Notes: generated by a model from the sequence alone, not told the origin. 61,436 nt of DNA from an uncultured Verrucomicrobiota bacterium (GCA_903856725.1 CAIOCT010000039.1:90034-151469), one strand, 5' to 3'; shown: positions 42,851-52,996, counted from the stretch's first letter. Made by a program: numbers and translations.

Positions 42851-43873
42851 ATGGTCATCAAAAATATTACAGGCCCGCTAGTGGGTCTCCTCCTCTGCAC
42901 TCTCGGGGTTGCCGCCCCGACTCCGAAGCCCGCGTATGATTTTTATATCTGCGCAAACATTAACCGCAATTACACCATCGGGGCAGAGATTCTGACGATG
43001 AATGGAGTTTTCCAGCGTGATGCCGCGGGGGCTTGGCAGCACCTCGGCTATAACGATATGGGGGTCACGGCGGTAGCCTTTGATCCCCGCGATCACCGCG
43101 TCTGGTACACGTCGGCGCTCAATGGTCTCTGGCGCACACTCGATGGCGGCAAATCGTGGCGGATGTGCAATGGTTGGGAGATGACGGAAGCGCGGGATGT
43201 CGCCGTTGATCCGAACGCTCCTGATAACGTTTACTTGGCTTTGCCGGATGGCGTGGCGGTCTCCAGCGATCGGGCGCAGACCTTGGAGCGGCGTGAAAAT
43301 GGTTTGCCCGATCGGGGTAAATTTACGCAGGCGATTAAAGTAGATCGGACGCGAGCGGGTCGCGTATTCGCCGGCTGCGAGTTGGGCATTTATCTGACCG
43401 ATGATGCGGCGGCGCATTGGCGGCGGGTCTTGCCGACCAAAGAAATGGTGACGGATATTCAGCAATCGCCGCATGATCCTCACGTGTGGTTAGCGGTCAC
43501 GCAAAGTGCGGGCGCGTGGCGATCGACGGACGGTGGGGTTACGTGGGTAAATTTTCCGAATGTGCCGACCAGTCGCGCGCTTTATAATGTGACCTTTGAT
43601 GTCACTCAGCCGCTGCGCTATGCGATTGGTAGTTGGGCCCACGGGGTGCTAACTTCCGAAGACGGCGGTCTGACTTGGCAGGATCGTAATCAAGGGCTGC
43701 CGGCACCGCATCGGGTGTGGCGCGTGGGGGTTGATCCGACGGGGTTGCTCTATGCGAGCGTATTTGGCGAAACGCTTTACGTCTCAAAAGATTTTGGTCG
43801 GACTTGGCGCGCGGATGCACTGCCTGGGACCGTCGTAAACAATTTCCTGATCCTCCCACGGCGTGCTAACTAA
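42851..43873 (+). CDS. Exported Asp-box (BNR) beta-propeller protein, module 2
   Basis: A 340-residue paralogue of the protein at 39905, with a Sec signal (about 1-22) and Asp-boxes such as TLDGGKSW, STDGGVTW and SEDGGLTW. The box matching SNDRGLTW in module 1 is degenerate here (SSDRAQTL). Alignable segments include DPRD, SALNGL, LALPDG, AGRVFAGCE and GLPAPHRV. It follows module 1 after 13 bases. The propeller could bind the polymer while its partner cuts it. Confidence 0.75.
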   Translation: MVIKNITGPLVGLLLCTLGVAAPTPKPAYDFYICANINRNYTIGAEILTMNGVFQRDAAGAWQHLGYNDMGVTAVAFDPRDHRVWYTSALNGLWRTLDGGKSWRMCNGWEMTEARDVAVDPNAPDNVYLALPDGVAVSSDRAQTLERRENGLPDRGKFTQAIKVDRTRAGRVFAGCELGIYLTDDAAAHWRRVLPTKEMVTDIQQSPHDPHVWLAVTQSAGAWRSTDGGVTWVNFPNVPTSRALYNVTFDVTQPLRYAIGSWAHGVLTSEDGGLTWQDRNQGLPAPHRVWRVGVDPTGLLYASVFGETLYVSKDFGRTWRADALPGTVVNNFLILPRRAN

Positions 43874-43889
43874 TTACCCCTATTTTGTC

Positions 43890-45779
43890 ATGAAACGCAT
43901 TTTTTCTTTGATTCTTTTGTTAACGCTCACGGCCCTCAGCGCGAGGGCCAAGTCCGCTTTATCCGGCCCGCCGCCTTCGACGGCGCCGGTGTTGAATGAG
44001 CAACAGCGGCAAGCCGACTATACTCGTCGCATTGATGAGGTGCTCGATTTCGCGGCCGCCGGCGCTAAATTTAAGACGAACGATCCGGCGAAATTAGATC
44101 TGGTCACCATCGGAGCAAGGTTGGTGCGCGGTGAAGATTACGCTCACTGTTCCCAGCGCGTCATCGAGCTGATGAGCAAGCCTGGCACCGGACCTTTCTG
44201 GATGTTTCCCACTGTGTCGGCCGCGTACTTAGGTCGCGGTCGGTTGACGCCCGCTGCTTTGGCTTCCATCCGCGCGGCCTGGCGGACTCGGCAACTTCGC
44301 GGCGACACAGAAAATCATTGGATGATGTACTACGCCTCGCTCTACCTTATGTCGGAGCTGTACCCCAACGATCCAGCGGAATCATGGTACACGGGAAAGT
44401 CGTCGGCTGAAAATCTAGCGGAGGCGCGCGCTTATCTCATTCACTGGACGGACCTCTCGACGAGTATGGGGCAGGGAGAATTTAACCCGACGGAGTACAT
44501 CGGTGAATATGCGATCCCCTTGCTTTTTCTGGCCAGTTGGGCGAAGGATCCGGCGATCAAAGAGCGGGCGCATCTGATGCTTGATTGGATTTTTGCTGAA
44601 TTGGCCACGAATACGCTGAACGGTGTGCTGCGCGGACCTAATTCGCGCACCACGGAAGGCCCAGTCGCCGAGCGGTGGAACGCCATGGCGTCCTCTTTTA
44701 GCTGGATGCTATTCGGTAACACGCCGCCGACCGCGGGCTATGGTGGCTGGGGACTTTATTTCGCGCTGGTGGCAAAAAATTATAATGTACCCGAGGTTAT
44801 TTATCGTATCGCGACCGATCGGCAAGCGGACTACCTGCAGCGGGATCGGGCGCGCACGCGCCGGCGTTGGCGCTACAGCGATGAACTTTCGCCGTTGGTC
44901 TATAAAACTAATTATCTGCGGACCGATTACGCCGTTGGCTCCACGCGCGGCGGGATGATCGATCCTATTCAGTCACACGTGTGGGACGTCACGTGGGCCG
45001 AAGCGGATCCACGTAAAAAGCATAATACCCTGTTTTCGATGCATCCGCATTCTTCCATGGTCGCGATGCAATCGGCCTTTATCTGCTATCCTGAGCCGAT
45101 GATTAAGGCCGTTACGATGGAAGGTAAACCCACGTATGATTCGCCGGATAAAATCCTAGGCAGTTCGCCGTACGAGCAAGTTTTTCAAGATCTCGATACA
45201 GTTATTGCCCTTTATGATATTCCGGCGGGGGAACGTTTTCCGCACATCAACGGATTTTTCTCCAAGGATTTGGTGAAGGTGACGGAGAGTCCCTCGGGCT
45301 GGATTTTTGCTCAGGGCGGGCGGGCCTATCTCGCCTACCGGCCCCTCGCAGGCTACACGTGGATCAAATACAGCCACTTTGCGGGCGGTTGGGCTAAGGT
45401 CGGGCTCGATCTCGGCGGACGCATTCTGACTAGTCCGCACTTAAAGAATGGCACGATCGTGCAAGCGGCGAGTGCCAGCGAATTCCCCAGTTTCGCGGCT
45501 TTTCAGGCGGCGATTAACGCGCTCCCGCTGCAATTCTCCCTCGAGCCGGTGCCGACCGTAAATTTCACTACTTTGCGGGGCAAAAAGGTGACCTGCACCT
45601 ATGGCCAAACGCCGACGGTAGACGGCAGCCCGTTGGATTATTCTAAGTGGAAATTATTTGAGGGCCCGCATCTTAATTCTGAAGTGGGCAGCCGGCGCCT
45701 CACCATCACCCACGGTCAATTGGAGCGCGTGCTTGATTTAAATGCGCTGACCGCCACCGACCGCGTGCGGACCCCATGA
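43890..45779 (+). CDS. Large exported helical/beta protein of unknown function, module 2
   Basis: A 629-residue paralogue of the protein at 40954, from ATG 43890 that begins a Sec signal (MKRIFSLILLLTLTALSARA); an upstream ATG at 43863 would add nine residues and disturb the signal. It keeps GPFWMFPTVSAAYLG, DTENHWMMYYASLYLMSELYP, GQGEFNPTEYIGEYAIP and SHVWDVTW. The start lies 16 bases after the propeller stop, and its own stop overlaps the M28 peptidase start. Function unknown. Confidence 0.65.
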   Translation: MKRIFSLILLLTLTALSARAKSALSGPPPSTAPVLNEQQRQADYTRRIDEVLDFAAAGAKFKTNDPAKLDLVTIGARLVRGEDYAHCSQRVIELMSKPGTGPFWMFPTVSAAYLGRGRLTPAALASIRAAWRTRQLRGDTENHWMMYYASLYLMSELYPNDPAESWYTGKSSAENLAEARAYLIHWTDLSTSMGQGEFNPTEYIGEYAIPLLFLASWAKDPAIKERAHLMLDWIFAELATNTLNGVLRGPNSRTTEGPVAERWNAMASSFSWMLFGNTPPTAGYGGWGLYFALVAKNYNVPEVIYRIATDRQADYLQRDRARTRRRWRYSDELSPLVYKTNYLRTDYAVGSTRGGMIDPIQSHVWDVTWAEADPRKKHNTLFSMHPHSSMVAMQSAFICYPEPMIKAVTMEGKPTYDSPDKILGSSPYEQVFQDLDTVIALYDIPAGERFPHINGFFSKDLVKVTESPSGWIFAQGGRAYLAYRPLAGYTWIKYSHFAGGWAKVGLDLGGRILTSPHLKNGTIVQAASASEFPSFAAFQAAINALPLQFSLEPVPTVNFTTLRGKKVTCTYGQTPTVDGSPLDYSKWKLFEGPHLNSEVGSRRLTITHGQLERVLDLNALTATDRVRTP

Positions 45780-47170
45780 GTAATCGCGCGCGCCAGGGTC
45801 GTGGGTTAACGCTCTCGCTCGGCGCGCTGCTGTTGAGCTTGCCGCTGAGTCAGTTGTTCGCGGCGGCGCCGCCGTGGGCTGATTCAGCGCGAGCTGGTCA
45901 CGCGATGCTGACGCGGCTCTGTGATGATTTCGGCGGGCGGCTCACGGGAAGCGTCGCGAATGAAGGGGCGCTTACTCAATTAGCCGCAGAGCTACGGGCG
46001 TTGGGTTTGCAGCCGGAGCGAGTGCCATTCTCGATGCCGGGGTGGGAGCGGGGTGCGGATCACGTAGAGTTGTTGGCGCCCTTAACTCGACCGTTACGCG
46101 TGGCGGCGCTCGGCTATACGTCACCGCATGCTCCCTTTGAGGCCGAGGTCGTTGATATCGGCGCGGGCGGGGTAGCTGATTATCCGACCGTTGTGACGGG
46201 AAAAATTGCGCTCTTAGATCCTGCCTGTGCGCTCACGGCGCGGGAATTTTCGCAACTGGCGTTCCAGCGCGGGGCGCGGGGTATCTTGTTTATTGATCGC
46301 GAAGGAGGCGGCCAGTTGTTGGCCCGGACGGGCAGCTTTGTTGGTGAAGCCTTGGCGCTGCCGGTTTATTCTTTGGCGCAGGAAGAGGGGCGTTGGCTGC
46401 AACGTTTATTGAAGCGAGGCCAGACGGTGCGAGTGCGAGTGGCGACAAAATCGCAGTGTCGCGTTGTGAAAACGGCAAATTTAGTCGTACGCTTGCCGGG
46501 CCGATCGCCGGAACGCCTGATTGTGGGTGCGCATTTTGACAGTTGGGATCTCGGGCAGGGGGCGCTCGATAACGGGATCGGCACCGCCCAATTGTTTGCG
46601 CTGGCCCATGCTCTGCGCGGCCGTGAGCTCGCACATCCAATTGAGCTGATTTGGTTTAATGGCGAGGAGCAGGGCCTGTGGGGTTCGCGTCACGCGGCGG
46701 CGCAATTAGGTGCCGAGCCCGTGATTGCCATGATCAATCTCGATATGGTTGGGGTACCCATTGCCGTTAATGCGCTGGGTGATACCACGCTGGTGCCCGC
46801 GCTGCAGGCGTGGGCGCAGAAGCGTAGTCCCGCTGCGCTCCCGCGTGGCGTGGAGAATATTAATTGGTTTGGCAGTGACCATACCCCTTATCAATTAGCC
46901 GGCGTGCGGGCGCTCACCTTTAATGGGCCGATCCCGCGCGAGTCGGTGCGCTTTTATCATGATTTCGCGGACACGATTGATAAATTGCCGGAGCAAATGA
47001 TTGTCGATTCGACGGCGGTGATTGGTGACCTCGTGCTGACCTTGGCCACGAGTACCACCTTGAGCGCCACGCGGCGTACGCCGCCAGAGACGGAGAAATT
47101 ATTTACAGATTTTGGGTTGGAGCGGCGCATGCAAGCCGTCGGCTATTGGCCGTTTAAAGCTAAGCCATAA
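45776..47170 (+). CDS. Exported M28-family zinc aminopeptidase with PA domain
   Basis: A 464-residue protein with a Sec signal (about 1-30), a protease-associated insert (about 100-225) and an M28 peptidase core with the two-zinc ligands His253 and Asp265, Glu298, Asp323 and His395, and the catalytic Glu297 beside Glu298 (FNGEEQG). Such enzymes remove amino acids from peptides; related folds include glutaminyl cyclases. It overlaps the preceding gene's stop by four bases, so a peptide- or amino-acid-bearing glycan is a reasonable substrate idea for the island. Confidence 0.85.
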   Translation: MSNRARQGRGLTLSLGALLLSLPLSQLFAAAPPWADSARAGHAMLTRLCDDFGGRLTGSVANEGALTQLAAELRALGLQPERVPFSMPGWERGADHVELLAPLTRPLRVAALGYTSPHAPFEAEVVDIGAGGVADYPTVVTGKIALLDPACALTAREFSQLAFQRGARGILFIDREGGGQLLARTGSFVGEALALPVYSLAQEEGRWLQRLLKRGQTVRVRVATKSQCRVVKTANLVVRLPGRSPERLIVGAHFDSWDLGQGALDNGIGTAQLFALAHALRGRELAHPIELIWFNGEEQGLWGSRHAAAQLGAEPVIAMINLDMVGVPIAVNALGDTTLVPALQAWAQKRSPAALPRGVENINWFGSDHTPYQLAGVRALTFNGPIPRESVRFYHDFADTIDKLPEQMIVDSTAVIGDLVLTLATSTTLSATRRTPPETEKLFTDFGLERRMQAVGYWPFKAKP

Positions 47171-47294
47171 ATATTAATCAGTGCCTGCTTTCGCGAGAAT
47201 CATTCCCCAGGATGGCTGGCCTCTGCTGGCAATCCGGCTCGATCCATTTGACCTAACGCGCTTCAATTAGTACTCATTTTTACCCCCTGTTTTT
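47171..47294. other. Intergenic region before the split symporter
   Basis: About 124 bases with no gene; an independent promoter is possible but none could be defined. Confidence 0.3.
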
Positions 47295-49369
47295 ATGCAT
47301 ATTCTAGGCCTGCACTTCATCGATGCGCTCATTATCTTCGCCTATATTGTTATCGTTTTGGCCATCGGGAAAATTTTATCCCACGGGGTGAAAGGTGAAA
47401 AAGATTTTTTTCTGGGGGGGCGCTCGCTCGGTAAGTGGTTTCAGTTTTTCCTGAGCTTTGGCACGATGACGGATCCAGGGCAGGCGACGACGACGGCGAG
47501 TTCCGTCTATCGTCAAGGGGCGGGGGGCGCTTGGCTCGCGCTCATTACCTTGTTCCTGACTCCTTATTATTGGTTTACCGCTGTGTGGTTTCGGCGCGTG
47601 CGGCTCACGACGATGGCGGATTTATTTCAAGACCGCTTTGGTCGGCGTTTTCTCGCTACCTTGTATGCGGTTACCACGATCATGATGGTGATTGTCTCGA
47701 TTGCGGCTGGTAACGTAATCGCCTTGAAAACCTTGCAGCCGTTGATGGTGAAAGAGCCGGCCATTTACTCGGCCGCGGAAAAGCAAATGGTGAGCGAGTT
47801 TTATGAATTTACTGCTCTGCGCAAAGCGCGCGCCACGACGCCGCTGGCTGGACCGGCGGCATCGCGCTATGAAGTGCTGAAAGATTCCTATGATCGTGGC
47901 GCATTACAGCCGCACGTAACTTATCTGCAGCCGGCGACCTTTTATTGGGTCACCTCTATTTTAGTGGCAGTTTTTGTGATGTTAGGGGGGTTAAAGGCCT
48001 CCGCGGTGGTGGATGGAGTGCAGGCGGTCCTCGTGATTATTATCTCCGTGATCTTAATTCCCTTTGGCCTAGCCAAAATTGGCGGAGTCTCGGGGCTGCA
48101 CGCCAAAGTGCCGGAGGTGATGTTCAATTTATTTGGGGGGGTGGGTCGAGTGAATACACCTGGTATTCAATTTCGGCATTATTGCTGGTGCAATTTCTCG
48201 GCATTGTGGGCTCGCAGGCCAATATGGCGATCGGGGGTTCGGCTAAGAGTGAAATGGCGGGGCGCATCGGGGCCATCTCCGGCGGATTCAGCAAACGCTT
48301 TGTCACGGTCGCGTGGGCTTTTAGCGGTTTAATTGCGTTGGCTATTTTCGGGCCTAATTTAGCGGATCCTGATCAAGTGTGGGGTTTATTGACGCGCTCG
48401 CTTCTGCCGGTCGGGTTGATTGGCGTTATGATCATCGGTATTCTAGGTGGTAAGCTGGCGCTACTCGGGGCCCAATCGGTCGTGCTCTCGGGGCTGGTGG
48501 TGAAAAATTTATATGAACCGCTTTTCCCGGGGAAAACAGAGGGGCACTCTATGGTGGTGGCGCGGGTGACGGTCCCAGTGGCGTTGGCGTGCGGGATCGG
48601 CGTGGCCCTTTACTTGAATAGTGTCATCGCCTTGTTGAAATTCGCGATTGTGCTGCTGGTGATTTGGGGCGTGCCCATCACGCTGATTTTCCTGTGGCGC
48701 CGTTTGACGGAAATGGCCGTCCGCGTGCAGGTCCTCGCCACGGTGGTGTTGGTCGCAGTGATTCCGTGGAGTGTGCCGGCGATTCCCGCGCTGGCGCGTT
48801 CGGCTACTTTGACGCAAATGACGCGCGAGCAGGTGATCATGGTGAGGGTACCGGGAAATTCGGCGCTGACGCAGCCACATCGCATCGAGCCGGTCTCCAT
48901 TTATTTTGAAGAAGGGGTGGTGCGGAGTAATCCGCAGGACTTGCAGTCGCCCAAGACGGGCAAGGGACTGTTTCGCATCGAAGTCTATTTGCTCGCTGTC
49001 CTCGGGGTAGATGTGGCGGGTTTTAATCCGGCGCAGTTGTTAATGACCCGTTATTTAGTCGATGCCTTATTGCCTCTTTTAATTCTGATCGTGGTTAGTC
49101 TGCTGACTACCCCAACTGATCCGGTGCGGGTAGCGCGTTTTCATGCGCGGATGAAGACTCCGGTGGGAGCCACGCTGGAGGAAGATGCCGTTGCCGTCGA
49201 AGCGAGTTACGCCAGCCCGACGCGTTATGATCACCTGAAACTATTTCCCCGCTCTCAATGGGAGCTAACCAAGTGGAACCGCCAAGATGGGTGGGGCTTC
49301 CTCGGTTGTTGTGCGCTGGTGGGCTTTATTCTCGTATTCTTTAAGGCTGTGTTACTGCTCGGCAGTTAA
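47295..49369 (+). pseudogene. Sodium/solute symporter (SSS family), interrupted by a -1 frameshift at a G7 run
   Basis: Two overlapping frames encode one carrier of about 691 residues. The N-terminal frame (47295 to about 48141) gives the SSS start, GKILSHGVKGEKDFFLGGRSLG and several helices, and then runs out of frame to 48332. The C-terminal homology continues in the -1 frame from about 48135 (GGSSEYTWYSISALLLVQ, then FLGIVGSQANMAIGGSAKSE) to 49369. The switch lies at G7 (48135-48141); one extra G restores NLFGGGGSSEYTW. It may be a real inactivating or phase-variable frameshift, programmed slippage or an assembly error. The intact gene would import a product of the rightward run. Confidence 0.75.
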
Positions 49370-49443
49370 CTAACCGCCTCGGGGCTGGCGTTCGTGACTC
49401 CGGCCAATCCCGCTGTCATGAACACGCGTCCCGGTTGATTGGC

Positions 49444-52056
49444 TTACGGGCGGGCGCGCGGGAAAGTGATTTCTACGGAAGCGCCGGGGGATATTTCTAG
49501 GAGACCATTTTTTGCAGGTGGCGGCACCGCGAAGCCGGCGCGGGCGAGGCTATCGGTGTGAACAAAAATTCGAATTTTTTTATCCAGGCGGGTGATCGGC
49601 TGGATCCGCAAATGAGCCGCGCGGCCATCGGCAGTCACGGTCAGGCTGAGCGTCACCGTCCCCGCCGCCGTATGCCAGTTATCCAAGCGGTTAACGGCGC
49701 CCGCGTGTAACCATTCGGCGGGCACGCTCCCCAGCAAGTGGAGCGTGTTCTCGCGGTCGTAGGCGAGCATAGCGCCGGTGAGATGCGCAAACATCGCAGA
49801 GGCAAAACAGTGGGGCTGGTCGCCAGCGAGTTTGAGCGGATCCCCGATCAGGGTTTGTTCTTCGACCCATGTTCCGCGCGGTGAGGCGTGATTCGCCGCG
49901 GCGTAAAGCATGTCAGCTGTTTTGGCGTCATGACCGAGAATGAGATGTTGGCACGCGATGAACATCCCCATGCCGGCCCAATTGCCACCCGGGAGCCAAC
50001 CCAGACTTACGGGAAGTCCTTGTTTTTCAACTGATGCGAGTAGCGCCAGTGTGCCGGTGAGTAATTCATGTTGAGAGGAGATCCACCCTTCGCCGTTGAG
50101 ATGGGCATCGAAGATTGCCCATTGGGTCAGTTGGGGAATCGGATCATCGCCCTTGAAGCCAACGCGGACGGGGAGGTAGAGGTTGCCGTGCGTATCGCGG
50201 CGTTGGTCGCGCAGTCGATGGTGATTAAAAGAGGTGAGGAATTCCTGCGCGAGAGCCTGAATCATGCGGGCATCTGCTTCGTAGCCGAGCGCGTGAGCGG
50301 CGCGCACCGTGGCGTTGAGTCCGGTGATCGTGCAATACACCGAGGAATATTCTGCGCCAATATCCATGATACCGCCATCGCTGAAGCCAGGAGGAAATAA
50401 ACCAGCGTATGGCGCGTCGGGATGCGCCAGCGTCCGGTTGCGGAGTCCGCGAATTCCTTCTACTCCGCGCAAGATTTGGGGCCAATGGGCGCGAGCGTAA
50501 TCCCAGTTTCCAGTGATTTGCGCATCGCGTTCGACCGCCCAGAGGACCTCAGCCGTGGCGCGGTAAATTTGTTGGGGATGTAATTCATCGATGATGCCGC
50601 TGGCATTTTGATGGCTAAAGAGTGCATCGAGAGTTTGGCGTCCGCTGGCAGAATCACCCAGCATCGCGGCGAGCTCAGTGAAGTAAACGGCATCTCCCGC
50701 CCAGAGCCCGCGATAGAGGGAGAAGCTGGAATTAAACTGGGACTGACCGTTAATATTTTCACGGGCCTGATAAAGCGTGCGGATGGCTGCATCGACCATG
50801 GCTTGAATCGCGGGATCAGCCACTGTGATATGACCGAAGGGAATGGGATACTCAGCCCACTGGGCACGCGCTTGAGCGAGGGCGGCCGGTACCGATAATT
50901 TTTCGACCAGGGCCACATCGGCGTCAGTCGCTTGGCCGGAGAAAACGAAGGCCGTGACGTCTGCGGTGCCAGCGGGGAAAGTTAACTGCCAGCCGGTGGC
51001 GGTCGGCTCAATCTTACTCGCTTGGGGACGCGTGAGGACAAAAGGGGCGCCATGATAGGTCATCAGCCCATTGCGAGCGGCCTTGAGGACGCGGCCAGTT
51101 TTGATGGTTAACTGGGGTTGAACTGCGCCGGTATAATGGGCGTGGATCAGATCGGTGCGGGCGGGTTCACGGCTTACTTCTGTGCCGCAGGCGATACGCA
51201 ATTCCGCGCGATCTTCTGGACCGGCGGAGCCCGCGACGAGTTCGGCGCGAGTGAGTTTAATGCCTGTCGGGTAAAGTGCGATGCACGCCAAGGTGGTGTT
51301 AGGATCGCGGCCTTGCGGTGCGATGATGCTGATATCGATCCAGCCATTGCGATCCGTGTCGACGGCCTCAAACAAGAAAACTTGGGGTTGGTTGAGCGGC
51401 GCGTTGAGAGCGAGATCGAGGAGCAAGGGAGTGGCCCCTTCGACCTGCATGTCGGCGAAGCGATCGCCGAGGCGAAGTTTGTAGCTTTCACAAAAGCCGA
51501 GCATGACGCGCTTGGCGTCGCCGGGAGTAACCCGCACGCGGTAACGCAGCGGGCGATTAACGCCCCACGCCACGTTACGGAATTCGGGAGAAACCGTGGC
51601 GTCGGGCTGAGCCCAGCCCAGCGCTCCAGTGATGGCATCGAGTCGTTCCCATTGGGCGGTGCGGCCGTTGGAAACAGCAGGCTTAGCCGGCGGCAGGGCG
51701 AGCGTTGTGAGTTCGATGGCGGCGGAGTCGCGGGTGAGGCTGGTGCGGACGGCGGGGATACGAGCGGAGTCGAGCCAGGTTTGTTCCTTCAGTTTAAAAG
51801 CTTCACCGACCGCGCTCGCCGCGATGATGGTCGAGGGTTGGACATACGGGCCGGGACCAAAATCATAGAGGAGAGCGCCTTGCTCGTCCGCCATGGGTTT
51901 GTGCCAGTCATCGGGTACGCCAAGAGGCTGATGCCACGTAGGCATGCCGAAGCGCAGGTCTACGACGCGCGCCGGGGTCGGGTCGGGTGTCGTCGCTCCA
52001 CTCAGGAGGGGAAGGCTAAGCAGCAGGACAGGAAGCAGGCGAAGGGGGCACAGCAT
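49444..52056 (-). CDS. Exported six-hairpin glycoside hydrolase-like protein
   Basis: An 870-residue protein from ATG 52056 (a start at 52089 adds 11) with a Sec signal (CPLRLLPVLLLSLPLLSG). An N-terminal beta-rich half (about 30-420) is followed by an (alpha/alpha)6-type helical domain (about 425-780): LYRGLWAGDAVYFTELAAML, HQNASGIIDELHPQQIY, GGIMDIGAEYSSVYCTITG, and a small C-terminal beta domain. The general layout resembles GH78-like and glucoamylase-like enzymes. Catalytic residues are not assigned. It is convergent with the split symporter and divergent from the S51 peptidase. Confidence 0.65.
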   Translation of the reverse strand: MLCPLRLLPVLLLSLPLLSGATTPDPTPARVVDLRFGMPTWHQPLGVPDDWHKPMADEQGALLYDFGPGPYVQPSTIIAASAVGEAFKLKEQTWLDSARIPAVRTSLTRDSAAIELTTLALPPAKPAVSNGRTAQWERLDAITGALGWAQPDATVSPEFRNVAWGVNRPLRYRVRVTPGDAKRVMLGFCESYKLRLGDRFADMQVEGATPLLLDLALNAPLNQPQVFLFEAVDTDRNGWIDISIIAPQGRDPNTTLACIALYPTGIKLTRAELVAGSAGPEDRAELRIACGTEVSREPARTDLIHAHYTGAVQPQLTIKTGRVLKAARNGLMTYHGAPFVLTRPQASKIEPTATGWQLTFPAGTADVTAFVFSGQATDADVALVEKLSVPAALAQARAQWAEYPIPFGHITVADPAIQAMVDAAIRTLYQARENINGQSQFNSSFSLYRGLWAGDAVYFTELAAMLGDSASGRQTLDALFSHQNASGIIDELHPQQIYRATAEVLWAVERDAQITGNWDYARAHWPQILRGVEGIRGLRNRTLAHPDAPYAGLFPPGFSDGGIMDIGAEYSSVYCTITGLNATVRAAHALGYEADARMIQALAQEFLTSFNHHRLRDQRRDTHGNLYLPVRVGFKGDDPIPQLTQWAIFDAHLNGEGWISSQHELLTGTLALLASVEKQGLPVSLGWLPGGNWAGMGMFIACQHLILGHDAKTADMLYAAANHASPRGTWVEEQTLIGDPLKLAGDQPHCFASAMFAHLTGAMLAYDRENTLHLLGSVPAEWLHAGAVNRLDNWHTAAGTVTLSLTVTADGRAAHLRIQPITRLDKKIRIFVHTDSLARAGFAVPPPAKNGLLEISPGASVEITFPRARP

Positions 52057-52173
52057 GGGTGAGAGAATTAGGGGAAAATCATTCAGCACAAAATGAATGT
52101 TAATGAAAATTTCGCATGGGTTGAATGCTGAGTTGTGTCATCGGCTTAACTTGCTCTGCTTTGGGCTAATTCT

Positions 52174-52962
52174 ATGCGTACTTTTTGGCTATTTATAGCG
52201 ATCCTGATCACCCTTTCATCCGCGCGCGGCGCGACTCAATCGGCACTGACGCCCTCGGTGTTGGTGGTGGGTGGAGCCATGAGTGACGGCCCGCACTTTA
52301 TTGCGAGCACGCGAGCGGTCATGCAGCGACATTATGCGGGCTGCCAGAAAATCGTCCTCGTGCTCTATGCTGATTTGCCGCGCGATTGGAATCGGCGGGA
52401 GGTCCAGCTGAAGGCGGCCTTTGGGGAACTCGGTTTTGCGCACGTTGAATCCCTGCATCATGCGGATCTGGCCGGGCAGCGAATTTTATTAGAGCAAGCC
52501 GATGGAATTTTTGTAAGCGGAGGTGAAACTTTTGTACTGCTGGCGGAACTGTATCGGACCGGTCAGTTGGATCTGATTCGGTCGCGAGTGGCCGCAGGGG
52601 TGCCGTATGGTGGTTCGAGCGCGGGGGCCAATATTGCCGGACTGTTGATTGGCACCACCAACGATTTTCCAGTAGCGGAAATTCCTAGTCGGCGAGCGCT
52701 GGCGATTTTTCCGGCGGTCATCAACCCGCATCATCCGGCACCTTCCGCTCAAGGCGATTTTGATTATCGGGCCGCGAAAATTAATAATTATCTCGGCTTC
52801 AACCCCACTGAGCGGGTGTTGGCGTTGGGCAATGGAGCGATGGCGCGTCTCCATGAGAGTCGGGTGACGTTGGAAGCAGGACTAGGCTGGGTTTATCAAT
52901 TGAAGGGTCGCCGGTCACTCGTGCCCGGTGATTTGATTCCCGAGCTGCAGCTTAAAAAATAA
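52174..52962 (+). CDS. Exported S51-family (cyanophycinase/dipeptidase E-like) peptidase
   Basis: A 262-residue protein with a Sec signal (about 1-20). The class I glutamine-amidotransferase-like fold carries the S51 nucleophile Ser149 in GGSSAGANIA, the FVSGGETF motif (113-120) and a His in NPHHP (184-188). Relatives cleave Asp-X dipeptides, isoaspartyl peptides or the polymer cyanophycin. Dipeptidase E itself is cytosolic; the signal here places the enzyme in the periplasm or outside. With the M28 peptidase this is the second exported peptidase of the island. Confidence 0.75.
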   Translation: MRTFWLFIAILITLSSARGATQSALTPSVLVVGGAMSDGPHFIASTRAVMQRHYAGCQKIVLVLYADLPRDWNRREVQLKAAFGELGFAHVESLHHADLAGQRILLEQADGIFVSGGETFVLLAELYRTGQLDLIRSRVAAGVPYGGSSAGANIAGLLIGTTNDFPVAEIPSRRALAIFPAVINPHHPAPSAQGDFDYRAAKINNYLGFNPTERVLALGNGAMARLHESRVTLEAGLGWVYQLKGRRSLVPGDLIPELQLKK

Positions 52963-52996
52963 TTTTAGGGGTGACGAGGCCGCTCGCCTCCGAGTA

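Noticed and set aside
47945-49369. A separate 474-residue protein starting at 47945
   Set aside because: Its first 60 or so residues are an out-of-frame reading of the symporter; only the part after about 48135 is homologous, so it is the second half of one split gene.
51118-52062. A 314-codon plus-strand frame opposite the six-hairpin glycosidase-like gene
   Set aside because: Shadow of a longer gene with a signal peptide and coherent domains.
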